The notes beneath the pieces were generated by a model. The model was not told where the DNA came from. It searched no databases and saw only the letters and a list, made by a program, of their open reading frames with translations. Shown one piece after another: positions 50,829 to 59,540 of a stretch of DNA of 64,000 nucleotides. Made by a program: the position numbers and the translations under genes. The stretch is from JASHPR01 sp963833885 (lineage in GTDB: Bacteria > Actinomycetota > Actinomycetes > Streptosporangiales > Streptosporangiaceae), in contig CAWHZU010000024.1 in assembly GCA_963833885.1 (NCBI GenBank), forward strand, positions 114,484 to 178,483, written 5' to 3'. Within the stretch, counting starts at the first letter, position 1. Each line of letters starts with the position of its first letter.

Positions 50829-52865
50829 GTGACCAGCTTCCACGATCTCAGCGAGTATGTGGCGATACCCCGGGTAACCGGGTTGCGGCTGTCCCCCGAC
50901 GGTTCCTGGCTTGCGGCCGCGGTGCAGACCCTTGGCGGCGAGCCGAAGAAGTACCTGACCAGCATCTGGCGGATCGACCCGCACGCTCAGGACACCAGGC
51001 CGGTTCGGCTGACCCGCGGTGCCGAGGGCGAGGGCGACCCGGTATTCCTCCCCGACGGCTCACTCTTGTTCGTCTCGAAGCGACCGGGATCGCCGGCCAT
51101 TACGCAAGGCGACGGCGAACTGTCGAAGGACAAACCGGCACTGTGGCTGCTGCCAGCGGGCGGCGGGGAGTCACGCAGGATCGCCGGTCCGGCCGGCGGC
51201 GTCGCTGGTGTCACGGCGGCGCGCGGAAGCCGGGCCGTCGTGTTCGCCGCTGCTACGCTGCACGGCGCCGACGGCGCCGACGACGACCTCGTCCGCCGTA
51301 AGGCCCGCAAGGACGCGGGGGTCACGGCGATCCTGCACGAGTCGGGACCGGTCCGGTACTGGGATCATGACCTCGGCCCGGACAGCCTGCGGCTGCGGTT
51401 CGCCGAGATCGGCGATGCCGGCGACGACGTGGAGCCCGAAGCCAGCGAGCTCACACCGGCCCCGGGCCGGGCGCTTGACGAGAACACGTTCGAGGTCACC
51501 CCGGACGGCTCCCGCGTGGTCACTGGCTGGTCGGTGTGGGATGACGCCGGGAACCAGCGCGACGAGATCGACGTCATCGACACGGCGACCGGGCAGCGCC
51601 GTACTTTGCTGGCTGCGCCCGGCTACGACTTCGGCGGCCCGCGCATCGCGCCGGATGGCCACCTCGTCGCCTGCAGGCGCTCGGAGCACGACAGCTATGC
51701 GGCACCCGGCGACGTAACCCTGGTCGTGGTTCCGCTCGACGGCGAAGCCGCCGCGCGTGACCTGCTGACCGGCTTCGACCGGCGCCCGCAGGAGATCGCG
51801 TGGGCGCCGGACTCCAGCGCGGTCTACTTCACCGCAGACGACCGGGGCAGGCGGCCGGTGTACCGCAGCGACCTCGAGTCTGGCCAGGTCACCAGGCTGA
51901 CGGACGAGGGCGCTTACGAAAGCCTGTGCCCGGCGCCGGACGGCCGGTTCCTCTACGCGCTGCGCTCGGCCGTTGACCAGCCGCCGACGCCGGTGCGGAT
52001 CGACGTCACGGCCCCGGGCAGCGAGCCGACCCCGCTGGCTAGCCCGGGCTCGCCGCTGGAGTTGCCGGGGCGGCTCGAGGAGATGGAGGTCCAGGCCGAC
52101 GATGGGACGCCGGTCCGGGCGTGGCTGGTGCTGCCGGACGGCGCGAGCGAATCCAGCCCCGCTCCGCTGCTGCTATGGGTGCACGGCGGACCGGTGATGA
52201 GCTGGAATGCGTGGTCCTGGCGCTGGAACCCGTGGCTGATGGCCGCCAGGGGATACGCGGTACTGCTGCCCGACCCCGCACTGTCGACCGGTTACGGCCA
52301 GGCGTTCATTGCCCGTGGCCACGGGACGTGGGGAAAGCGGCCATATTCCGACGTAATGACGATCACCGATGCGGCGGTGGCCAGGCCTGACATCGACGAG
52401 GCGCGCACCGCGATGATGGGCGGCTCGTTCGGCGGCTACATGGCCAACTGGATCGCTGGCCACACCGACCGGTTCGCCGCGATCGTCAGCCACGCCGGGC
52501 TGTGGGTCCTTGACCAGATGTTCGGCACCACCGACCTGCCGTCGTACTGGCGCAGGATTTTCGGTGACCCGGTTACCCAGCCGGAGCGCTACGCGGCCAA
52601 CTCGCCCAACCGGAGCCTCGGCGCGATCCGCACGCCGATGCTGGTGATTCACGGGGACAAGGACTACCGCGTCCCGGTCGGCGAGGCGCTGCGGCTCTGG
52701 TCGGATGCACAGGGCAAGGTGCCAGGCGCCAGGTTCCTGTACTTCCCCGACGAGAACCACTGGATCCTGAAGCCCGGTCACGTGATCGTCTGGTACGAGA
52801 CCATCTACGCGTTCCTGGCCGAGCACGTGCTCGGCGAGCAGTGGCAGCAGCCCGAGTTGCTGTGA
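50829..52865 (+). CDS. S9 family prolyl oligopeptidase-type peptidase
   Basis: 678 residues from the GTG at 50829. The N-terminal two thirds are a WD40-like propeller (LRLSPDGSWLAAAV, DPVFLPDGSLLFVSKR, FEVTPDGSRVVTGW, IAWAPDSSAVYFTAD). The C-terminal alpha/beta hydrolase domain has MMGGSFGGYMANWIAG (nucleophile Ser), a GDKDYRVPVGEA Asp and DENHWILKPGH (His). It resembles acylaminoacyl peptidases or dipeptidyl peptidases in the cytoplasm. It follows the broken epimerase gene and is followed ten bases later by menG. Confidence 0.93.
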   Translation: MTSFHDLSEYVAIPRVTGLRLSPDGSWLAAAVQTLGGEPKKYLTSIWRIDPHAQDTRPVRLTRGAEGEGDPVFLPDGSLLFVSKRPGSPAITQGDGELSKDKPALWLLPAGGGESRRIAGPAGGVAGVTAARGSRAVVFAAATLHGADGADDDLVRRKARKDAGVTAILHESGPVRYWDHDLGPDSLRLRFAEIGDAGDDVEPEASELTPAPGRALDENTFEVTPDGSRVVTGWSVWDDAGNQRDEIDVIDTATGQRRTLLAAPGYDFGGPRIAPDGHLVACRRSEHDSYAAPGDVTLVVVPLDGEAAARDLLTGFDRRPQEIAWAPDSSAVYFTADDRGRRPVYRSDLESGQVTRLTDEGAYESLCPAPDGRFLYALRSAVDQPPTPVRIDVTAPGSEPTPLASPGSPLELPGRLEEMEVQADDGTPVRAWLVLPDGASESSPAPLLLWVHGGPVMSWNAWSWRWNPWLMAARGYAVLLPDPALSTGYGQAFIARGHGTWGKRPYSDVMTITDAAVARPDIDEARTAMMGGSFGGYMANWIAGHTDRFAAIVSHAGLWVLDQMFGTTDLPSYWRRIFGDPVTQPERYAANSPNRSLGAIRTPMLVIHGDKDYRVPVGEALRLWSDAQGKVPGARFLYFPDENHWILKPGHVIVWYETIYAFLAEHVLGEQWQQPELL

Positions 52866-52875
52866 CAATAGACAG

Positions 52876-53574
52876 GTGACCCGCGCCCAGCTGGACAAGA
52901 AGCCCGGTGACGTCGCCGCCATGTTCGACGGCCTCGCCGATCGCTATGACCTGCTGAACGATGTGCTGTCGGCGGGCCAGGACCGGCGCTGGCGGCGGAT
53001 CGTGGCCGCGGCGGTCGGCGCCGGGCCCGGCGAGCGGGTGCTCGACATCGCTGCCGGTACCGGCACCTCGTCGCGCGCGTTCACCAGCGCCGGGGCGCAG
53101 TGCGTGGCCTGCGACTTCTCCCTCGGCATGCTGCGGGCCGGTGCCGCCAAGCCCGCGGCCAGGGTCCGGTTCGTGGCCGGGGATGCGCTCGACCTCCCGT
53201 TCCAGGATCTCTCCTTCAACGCGGTGACGATCTCGTTCGGGCTCCGCAATGTCGTTGACCCGGACGCCGCCCTGAACGAGATGCTCCGGGTGACCCGGCC
53301 TGGGGGCCGGCTGGTGGTGTGCGAGTTCAGCCACCTGCCGGCGCGCAGGCTCGACGCGGTCTACTCCAGGTACCTGGCCGCGGCTCTGCCGATGATCGCC
53401 CGCCGGGTGTCCGGCAGCGGCGAGGCGTACAGCTATCTGGCGGAGTCGATCGGGCAGTGGCCCGCCCAGCCCGAGCTCGCCCGGCGGATAGCCGCCGCGG
53501 GCTGGCGCGGGGTGAGCTGGCGAAACCTGACCATGGGCGTGGTCGCCGTGCACAAGGCGCGGCGGCCGGGGTAA
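52876..53574 (+). CDS. menG: Demethylmenaquinone methyltransferase
   Basis: 232 residues from the GTG at 52876. UbiE/MenG signatures: VAAMFDGLADRYDLLNDVLSAGQDRRWRR, VLDIAAGTGTSS (SAM loop), ACDFSLGMLRAG, FNAVTISFGLRNV and the late motif GEAYSYLAESIGQWP. It performs the final C-methylation of menaquinone. The next 216 bp change to AT-rich sequence before the exopolysaccharide cluster. Confidence 0.94.
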   Translation: MTRAQLDKKPGDVAAMFDGLADRYDLLNDVLSAGQDRRWRRIVAAAVGAGPGERVLDIAAGTGTSSRAFTSAGAQCVACDFSLGMLRAGAAKPAARVRFVAGDALDLPFQDLSFNAVTISFGLRNVVDPDAALNEMLRVTRPGGRLVVCEFSHLPARRLDAVYSRYLAAALPMIARRVSGSGEAYSYLAESIGQWPAQPELARRIAAAGWRGVSWRNLTMGVVAVHKARRPG

Positions 53575-53790
53575 TGGAGCCGTCGTTGACGATTGCCTGG
53601 CAGATAGCCAGGAGAAAAATCTACATTTCTAATAGAGAAAATAGATAGTTTACCCGCGCATAGCCCGCTGTTTGTTAATTGCAAAGTTCACGTCAACCAC
53701 CGTAAACGCCCAAGCGTCTTGTCTATGTTACGGACAGGTGCATACGGGGTGTCATCGGATTAACCGGCCGGTGACGGGAGCGGTGACGAT
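53575..53790. other. AT-rich intergenic region before the exopolysaccharide cluster
   Basis: 216 bp, markedly AT-rich around 53612-53660. A small hairpin CCTGGC-N5-GCCAGG (53596-53612) after menG may be its terminator. The 11-mer CGGACAGGTGC at 53731 is shared with the upstream region of the epimerase gene. Probably the main promoter of the cluster. No gene seen. Confidence 0.5.
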
Positions 53791-55269
53791 GTGGCAGGTC
53801 AGGTTGTAACAGGCGCCCGCCAGGGTAGAGGTCGGCTCACCGCGCGGCTGGCCTCGCAGGCTCCAGCGTCCTGGATGAGTGGCTACATCGGCGTGGCGCG
53901 AGTCGCCGACTGCGTGTGTGCCCTGGCCGCGGGGCTCCTCGCATACGAGGCACGGTTTTTCGATGAGCGCGGTCACGCCGCGGCAGAGTACCTAGCCATC
54001 AGTCTGATCCTGCCGTTGCTCTGGCTGCTGTCGGTGGCGCTGGCGGGGGGGTACGATCCTCGCTTCATCGGCGTTGGCTCCGACGAGTTTCGCAAGGTCG
54101 TCAATGCTGGGGTGTGCCTCACGGCGGCCGTCGCCGTCTTGGCCTACGCAACGAAAGCCGACATCGCACGCGGCTACGTGGTCATAGCGCTGCCGTGCGC
54201 CACTCTGTTCGACCTCCTTGCCAGGTATGCACTCCGCAAGCGCCTGCACAAATGGCGCGGCCGGGGTCGTTGCCTCCGGAGGGTGGTGGTGGTCGGCCAC
54301 GCCGACGTGGCCGCCAAACTTGCGGTCGAGCTGGGCCGCGCCACCTATCACGGTCTGTCGGTTGTAGCAGCTTGCGTGGCCGGGTGGCCAGATGCGTCTT
54401 TGCTGACCGAGATCGCCGGAGTCCCGGCGATGGTCGGCTTTGACCGCGTGGCCGAGGTTGTGGAGGCGTTCGGGGCTGACACCGTGGCCGTACTCGCTTG
54501 CCCGGAGATGAGTGGTGTACGCCTGCGCGAACTGGCCTGGGAACTGGAGAAAACCGATACTGACCTCTGTGTGGCCCCCGCTCTCCTCGATGTCGCGGGT
54601 CCTCGCACCACGATCAGGCCCGTCGCGGGTCTGCCGCTGCTGCACATGGATCATCCAGAGTTCACGGGAGCGCGTCAGGTCATCAAGACAGCGTTCGACC
54701 GGGTCTTCGCCGCGACGGCGCTGGTGCTGCTGAGCCCGCTGTTTGTGATCCTCTGCGTCATCATCCGTTGCTCCGACGGCGGGCCTGCCCTTTTCCGCCA
54801 GGTCAGGGTGGGCAAGGACGGCAGACCGTTCATCTTGTTCAAGTTCCGGACGATGGTGCCGGACGCGGAGGTCCAGAAGGCCAAACTCGCGCAGTTGAAC
54901 GAGACCGATGCCGTGCTGTTCAAGATCCGTAACGACCCGCGTATTACCCCCGTCGGCTCGTGGCTGCGGCGCTGGTCGTTGGACGAGCTACCGCAGCTGA
55001 TCAACGTGCTGCGTGGTGACATGTCACTCGTCGGACCACGCCCCGCCCTCCCGGAGGAGGCGGCGCTGTACCGCGATCACGTCCGACGCAGACTGGTGGT
55101 CCGGCCTGGCCTCACCGGTCTGTGGCAGGTCAACGGCCGCGCCGACCTGTCCTGGGAGGAATCGGTCCGGCTCGACCTGCGGTACGTGGAGAACTGGTCA
55201 TTCGTTCTTGACGTGCAGATCCTTTGGAAGACGTTGGCCGCGGTCCGGCGCGGCGCGGGCGCCTACTAA
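53791..55269 (+). CDS. Exopolysaccharide priming sugar-phosphate transferase (WbaP/CpsE-type)
   Basis: 492 residues from the GTG at 53791. Four or five N-terminal membrane helices (about 30-150), a CoA-binding-like Rossmann segment (RRVVVVGHADVAAKLAVEL), one further helix (about 308-328), then the catalytic bacterial sugar transferase domain with FKFRTMVPDAE, DPRITPVGSWLRRWSLDELPQLINVLRGDMSLVGPRPALP and RPGLTGLWQVNGR. It loads the first sugar-phosphate onto undecaprenyl phosphate at the cytoplasmic face, starting the repeat unit. It is the first gene of the cluster that runs past the window end. Confidence 0.93.
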   Translation: MAGQVVTGARQGRGRLTARLASQAPASWMSGYIGVARVADCVCALAAGLLAYEARFFDERGHAAAEYLAISLILPLLWLLSVALAGGYDPRFIGVGSDEFRKVVNAGVCLTAAVAVLAYATKADIARGYVVIALPCATLFDLLARYALRKRLHKWRGRGRCLRRVVVVGHADVAAKLAVELGRATYHGLSVVAACVAGWPDASLLTEIAGVPAMVGFDRVAEVVEAFGADTVAVLACPEMSGVRLRELAWELEKTDTDLCVAPALLDVAGPRTTIRPVAGLPLLHMDHPEFTGARQVIKTAFDRVFAATALVLLSPLFVILCVIIRCSDGGPALFRQVRVGKDGRPFILFKFRTMVPDAEVQKAKLAQLNETDAVLFKIRNDPRITPVGSWLRRWSLDELPQLINVLRGDMSLVGPRPALPEEAALYRDHVRRRLVVRPGLTGLWQVNGRADLSWEESVRLDLRYVENWSFVLDVQILWKTLAAVRRGAGAY

Positions 55270-55390
55270 GTCGGGCAAGGCGGCCACGACGCCCGGCACG
55301 CCGATTTCCGTGTTCTTGCTGCTGCTTCATCTCTCTTCCGTTAATGTCCAATCTGTTATCTGCAGCCGTCGCTCCCTTGCGGCGGGCAGC

Positions 55391-55535
55391 AGACCGCCGA
55401 ATCCCTGCGTGTGACCAGGGAGCCGGGGACCCACCGTCCCCCGGGGTGAATTGGTGAGCGGCCTAGCGCGGTCGGCCGCCATAGGGCTCCTCCGGCCCGA
55501 ACCCGTCAGCTAACCCGGTAGGCGGCCGAGGAGAG
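55391..55535 (+). ncRNA. Cyclic di-AMP riboswitch (ydaO-yuaA family)
   Basis: The conserved core blocks of the actinobacterial ydaO element appear in order: CCGAATCCC, GGGAGCCGGGGACCCA, CCGGGGTGAAT, TAGGGCTCCTCCGGCCCGAA and CCCGTCAGCTAACCCGGTAGGC. It ends nine bases before the start of the GH26-like gene, whose Shine-Dalgarno (GAGGAGAGGAG) overlaps its 3' edge. In actinobacteria this class binds c-di-AMP and usually represses wall-remodelling genes; here it governs a secreted GH26-like protein of an exopolysaccharide locus. Exact ends are approximate. Confidence 0.92.
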
Positions 55536-55543
55536 GAGCGTTC

Positions 55544-56767
55544 ATGCCCCGCGGCAGGCACGCAGCACAGCACTCCCGTGACCCACGTCAGGCACGGCAA
55601 GGTGTGGCGAGGATACGGCAAGCTCCGGCGAGGATCTCGTCACGACGGCGCAGGAAGACGGCGTTGTGCGGGAGCCTGGCTCTGGTCACGGCCTTCTCCC
55701 TGCTGATAGCGCTGGCCGCGACGCATGCCGCGGCTAACCGCGGAAACGCTGCGGCGCTCTCGAAACTGAACTGCTCACCGGTACGGCTCAGTGCCGACGA
55801 ATCTGCTACCACGCCGCTCGGCGCTAACGTTAGCGGCGTAAGTGGGCTCGATGCCGCGACTGCGGAATTCGGGCACATGCCAGTCATCCGCGCCTATTAT
55901 AAAGGTATACCTGGCGGGTCGCAGTGGAGCACAGGTTTGCTTGGGCGCAGCGACTCGTCGGTGGTAGTCAGCTTCAAGCCGCCGCCGGCGCAAATCCTCT
56001 CAGGCGCCGATGACTCTGCGCTGGCCCATTTCTTCGACGCCGCCCCGACAGGGCATCCCATCTACTATTCCTACTATCACGAGCCTGAACTGCCTATCAG
56101 GCAGGGTCAGTTCACCCTGGCCCAATATAAGGCGGCATGGGCCCACATCGTGGCAATCGCCGACAAGGCGCACAACTCATATCTACATTCCACGCTGATC
56201 CTGCAGGGTCAGGACGCGCGCCCGGGCGACGAATATAACTTCCGGGACTACTTGCCGCCGGGTGGCATTATCAGCACCCTTGGCTGGGATGCGTATCCAG
56301 TGGGCACCGTGGCGGACCAGGACCCGCAGCCAACCCTGCCCGCTCAGTTCATGGGTCCGGATGTAGCCGCCTCGAAGAGCATCGGTCTGCCCTTCGGCTT
56401 TGCCGAATTTGCTCTCGGCACGCAGACGGACAGGCCGCAATGGTTGAACGAGGTGGCCAATTACCTGGACGACAACGGGGCGCTATTCGGGACGCTCTTT
56501 GATGCTTCAGGGTTTCCGTGGATGGTGCTCCACGACAGTGCATCCATCGTGACTTGGCGGACCGCGGTAACCCGCTCTGCCGAAGGCATGCCCGTCTCCT
56601 TCCCAACGAGCGCACCTAGGCCGTCCCCATCGGGAAGCACGTCAGCCTCCCACACGTCTCCACCCTCCAAGAGCACGCCAAACCGACTGCCCACTCGGTC
56701 CAACCCGCGGAGGAATTCAGCAGCTAAGGGCGAATCCAACCGCACGGCGGTGTGCCGCGGCATGTAG
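55544..56767 (+). CDS. GH26-like secreted protein under c-di-AMP riboswitch control
   Basis: 407 residues from the ATG at 55544. A basic N-terminus (about 1-38) precedes a signal anchor (about 42-62). The TIM-barrel has the GH26-like acid/base region IYYSYYHEPELP, GWDAYPVG and the second carboxylate in PFGFAEFALG. The C-terminal 60 residues are Ser/Thr/Pro-rich and basic, likely disordered. Expression should respond to c-di-AMP through the element directly upstream. It may trim or bind the exopolysaccharide made by this cluster; catalytic activity is inferred from the two carboxylates only. Codon use is less GC-biased than in neighbours. Confidence 0.82.
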   Translation: MPRGRHAAQHSRDPRQARQGVARIRQAPARISSRRRRKTALCGSLALVTAFSLLIALAATHAAANRGNAAALSKLNCSPVRLSADESATTPLGANVSGVSGLDAATAEFGHMPVIRAYYKGIPGGSQWSTGLLGRSDSSVVVSFKPPPAQILSGADDSALAHFFDAAPTGHPIYYSYYHEPELPIRQGQFTLAQYKAAWAHIVAIADKAHNSYLHSTLILQGQDARPGDEYNFRDYLPPGGIISTLGWDAYPVGTVADQDPQPTLPAQFMGPDVAASKSIGLPFGFAEFALGTQTDRPQWLNEVANYLDDNGALFGTLFDASGFPWMVLHDSASIVTWRTAVTRSAEGMPVSFPTSAPRPSPSGSTSASHTSPPSKSTPNRLPTRSNPRRNSAAKGESNRTAVCRGM

Positions 56768-57088
56768 GTGGTGCTCAGCGCAGCGCTCGGGGTTGCGGGG
56801 TGAGCAGACAGTTTCGTTTGCATGCCGCGCCGCCCGCGGCAGCAGGGTCGATGACAGTTAGCGGCCAGGCTGGCGGAAGCGTGCCGCTGGCATGCGGCTG
56901 ACCGGACACGAGACGTCCTGAACAGAAGCCTGCCAAGTCCCGCCGCACTTGACTGCGGTCGCCGCCTGAGCGAACATCGCAAAAGTTACAGGCCGGGGGC
57001 TAACGTGTAAACCAAGCCGGTCACGTATGCGTCGACGATATGTCAGCAAGCATGCCTGCACGGTCGTGCAAAGTGGGGAAGTAGGCTT
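56768..57088. other. Intergenic region (321 bp) before the APH-like kinase gene
   Basis: No gene supported on either strand. A weak Shine-Dalgarno GTGGGGAAG precedes the ATG at 57089. A TTGACT hexamer lies near 56949 but without a convincing -10. Nothing else recognised. Confidence 0.45.
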
Positions 57089-58369
57089 ATGCACCGAATT
57101 GCCCGAACTTCCCCAGATCATGTCTGGCTGTTCAACCTTCTCTTTGGGGGCGCGCCCACCGTCAGGTGGGTCGCGGCAGGGAACCTGCCTGCCGGATACC
57201 AGCGCGCCGATAAATTTGCCTTGCTCCGGGCCGCGCCCGGACGGACCTTTGTGCTATCGCTCGGCTCCCGACGCGGCGCTTCGTCGGCGCTGACCTCTTA
57301 CAACTCCCTGCGCTCCGGCCGTGCCCGGCTCGCGCGTCGCGTGCTCGGACTTGGCCTGCGCGCGGGCTTGGCGCAGCCGCTGCTGCGAGACAAGATCGAC
57401 ATCGGGGTCATGAGTGACGCAACATCGGCCGAGTTGGCGGAGAACGTGCTCGGCGACCACCTCCAGCATCTTTTCGGCCGTGGGCCGGTTGTCATGGCGG
57501 TCGGTAGTGGCAGTGGCCCATATTGCAAGCCCGTGCTGCAGGTCTTCGCCGCCAACGGGGTGCCGCTCGGCTACATCAAGGTGGGCTGGAACGACTGGAC
57601 CCGCGAGGCGGTCAGCCGCGAGGCCGACGCACTCCAGGCCTGCGTGAAACACCAGACGCTGCTCGGCGTCCCGCCGCTTCTCGGTCTCTCGAGCTGGCGC
57701 GGCCTCGATCTCCTCGTTACGGGTCCGCTGCCCCGCGACATCCGGGGACTGGCCATCGACAGCGAACTGCCGAACGTCGGGACGCTCCGGGAGATCAGTG
57801 AGCTGGCACCCGGCTCGACTTCAGAGCTCGCCGCGAGTCCGTGGTGGCTCAGCGTTCAATCAAGAATCCAGGGCGTAGCCCAGTCGGCGGCCCGGTCTGC
57901 TATTGAGCAGGCCGCTGAGCGTGTCGAAGCGGCTCACGGCCATGTCCCGCTGGCGTTCGGTGCCTGGCACGGCGATCTGGTGCCATGGAATCTCGGCCGG
58001 TCCGGTGGTCGCCTGTACGCATGGGACTGGGAGAGCAGCACGCCTGACGTCCCGCTCGGCTTCGACGCGGTGCACTTCTGCTACTCGGTCGCGTTCATCG
58101 CCCGGAAGCGCCCGCTCGCCGAGGCGGTGGCGATCGCGGCGGGACGTGCGAACGCCGCCCTTGAAGCGCTGGGGGTCTTTGAACGGGCGCGTCACTTGGT
58201 CCCGATCCTGCATCTGTTGGAGGTGGCTCTCCGCCATGAGGAGGCCCGCCAGAGCACTGGCGAGGCGGACGGCCGCTTCTACCCGGCCGTGACGCAGGTG
58301 CTTGAGCGGACACTCGCCAGTCCGCACGGGTTGATGGCTGGCCCATGGGCGAGGGGAAGAGCGCTGTGA
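57089..58369 (+). CDS. APH/choline kinase-like phosphotransferase
   Basis: 426 residues from the ATG at 57089. The C-terminal half has the aminoglycoside-phosphotransferase catalytic loop AFGAWHGDLVPWNLGRSGG and the metal loop YAWDWESSTPDVPLGFDAVHF; GYIKVGWNDWTREAVSREADAL supplies the ATP-binding Lys and Glu. The first about 110 residues are not typical. APH-fold kinases in polysaccharide loci may phosphorylate sugars, lipids or choline-like groups; the substrate is unknown here. The stop overlaps the start of the Alg14-like gene (GTGA). Confidence 0.8.
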   Translation: MHRIARTSPDHVWLFNLLFGGAPTVRWVAAGNLPAGYQRADKFALLRAAPGRTFVLSLGSRRGASSALTSYNSLRSGRARLARRVLGLGLRAGLAQPLLRDKIDIGVMSDATSAELAENVLGDHLQHLFGRGPVVMAVGSGSGPYCKPVLQVFAANGVPLGYIKVGWNDWTREAVSREADALQACVKHQTLLGVPPLLGLSSWRGLDLLVTGPLPRDIRGLAIDSELPNVGTLREISELAPGSTSELAASPWWLSVQSRIQGVAQSAARSAIEQAAERVEAAHGHVPLAFGAWHGDLVPWNLGRSGGRLYAWDWESSTPDVPLGFDAVHFCYSVAFIARKRPLAEAVAIAAGRANAALEALGVFERARHLVPILHLLEVALRHEEARQSTGEADGRFYPAVTQVLERTLASPHGLMAGPWARGRAL

Positions 58370-58815
58370 AGGTCTTGCTGGTCTGCTCTTCGGGCGGCCA
58401 CCTCGCCCAGCTGTACCGGCTTCGCCCGTGGTGGAGCCGGCACGAGCGCGTCTGGGTCACATTCGGCCACCCGCAAGCAGTGTCCTTGCTCCGGGGCGAA
58501 GGGATGGTCCCGGCGTTCTCCCCGACGACACGCAATATCCCCAATGCAGCGAGGAATCTGCGACTCGCGATCAAGGTCATCCGCGCCGAGCGCCCCGATG
58601 TGGTGATCTCCGATGGCGCCGGGCTGGCCTTCCCGTTCTTCATCGTGGCCAGGCTGCTTGGGGTCCATACCGTCTACCTGGAGGTCTACGACCGGATTAC
58701 GCGTCCAACGCTGACCGGCAGGCTTTGCTATCCGCTCTCGTCACTGTTTCTCGTGCAGTGGCCCGAACAGGCCATCAGCTATCCACGCGGCAAGTTGATC
58801 GGATGCCTGCTATGA
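58366..58815 (+). CDS. Alg14-like (PssD/CpsF) glycosyltransferase partner
   Basis: 149 residues from the GTG at 58366, with GAGGGGAAG just upstream; the ATG at 58345 inside the previous gene is an alternative. It begins VKVLLVCSSGGHLAQLYRL and has ERPDVVISDGAGLAFPFFIVARLLGVHTVYLEVYDR, typical of the Alg14 membrane-anchor and acceptor half of split GT-B transferases (PssD, EpsE). It needs the Alg13-like partner encoded by the next gene, which overlaps by ATGA. The pair adds the second sugar to a polyprenyl-linked sugar. Confidence 0.9.
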   Translation: MKVLLVCSSGGHLAQLYRLRPWWSRHERVWVTFGHPQAVSLLRGEGMVPAFSPTTRNIPNAARNLRLAIKVIRAERPDVVISDGAGLAFPFFIVARLLGVHTVYLEVYDRITRPTLTGRLCYPLSSLFLVQWPEQAISYPRGKLIGCLL

Positions 58816-59540
58816 CCACGTCGGCATTCGGCCTCAAGTCATTTTCGCCACGAGTCGTGGTAACCGTCGGAACGGATCATCATCCGTTCGACCGCCTCAT
58901 CGGCTGGACCAACGACTGGCTTCGCTCTCATCCGGAACAGGCGGCTGGGTTCTTCGTCCAATCAGGCACCGTATCGGCGATCCCTGCCTGCCCGTCGTCG
59001 CGGTTCCTGGACACGAGACATATGACCAAGGTGCTCGACGAGGCGGATGTGATTGTCTGCCACGGCGGCCCGGAGTCTATTGCGACGGCCTGGGAGCGCG
59101 GGCTGCTGCCCATCGTGGTGCCGAGGCTGCCGCAGCTTGGTGAGCATGTGGATGACCACCAGGTGCACTTCTGCTTGAAAATGGCAGAACTCGGCCGTGT
59201 GTGGCTCGCGCAGACACCGGCAGAGTTCGCCAGCAACCTTTCGGAAGCCACGCGCGATCATTCCCGCCTGCGGGCATGCGTGCCAGCTGCTGACACCAAT
59301 GCGGCCGTCGCGCGATTCGGCCAACTCGTCGAAGAGCTCATCCCCCGTCCCCGGCGCCGACTGCCGCCATGGCACCGAAGCCGGCGAGTTCCTGTCATTC
59401 GTCAACCAAACCACTCCCCGGCGGCCATGGACCTGAATATGCCGCCGAGACCGACACCGGAATCGAGTACGAAATGGAACGTCCAAGACGGCCAGACGAG
59501 CGCCGAGGTCAGCGAACTGATGGACGAGGAGCAACGATGA
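58812..59540 (+). CDS. Alg13-like (PssE) glycosyltransferase catalytic partner
   Basis: 242 residues from the ATG at 58812. Residues about 12-165 are the C-terminal half of a GT-B enzyme: VVVTVGTDHHPFDRLIGW, VLDEADVIVCHGGPESIATAWERGLLPIVVPRLPQLGEHVDDHQ, which binds the nucleotide sugar. It works with the Alg14-like protein. Compared with typical PssE (about 160 residues) it has about 70 additional C-terminal residues that are Pro/Ser-rich and end in an acidic tail. The stop overlaps the start of the next gene. Confidence 0.9.
   Translation: MTTSAFGLKSFSPRVVVTVGTDHHPFDRLIGWTNDWLRSHPEQAAGFFVQSGTVSAIPACPSSRFLDTRHMTKVLDEADVIVCHGGPESIATAWERGLLPIVVPRLPQLGEHVDDHQVHFCLKMAELGRVWLAQTPAEFASNLSEATRDHSRLRACVPAADTNAAVARFGQLVEELIPRPRRRLPPWHRSRRVPVIRQPNHSPAAMDLNMPPRPTPESSTKWNVQDGQTSAEVSELMDEEQR

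Noticed and set aside
58345..59540. Alg14/Alg13 genes as one frameshifted transferase
   Set aside because: Separate genes are the normal state of this split GT-B family, and each has its own complete start and stop with ATGA overlap.
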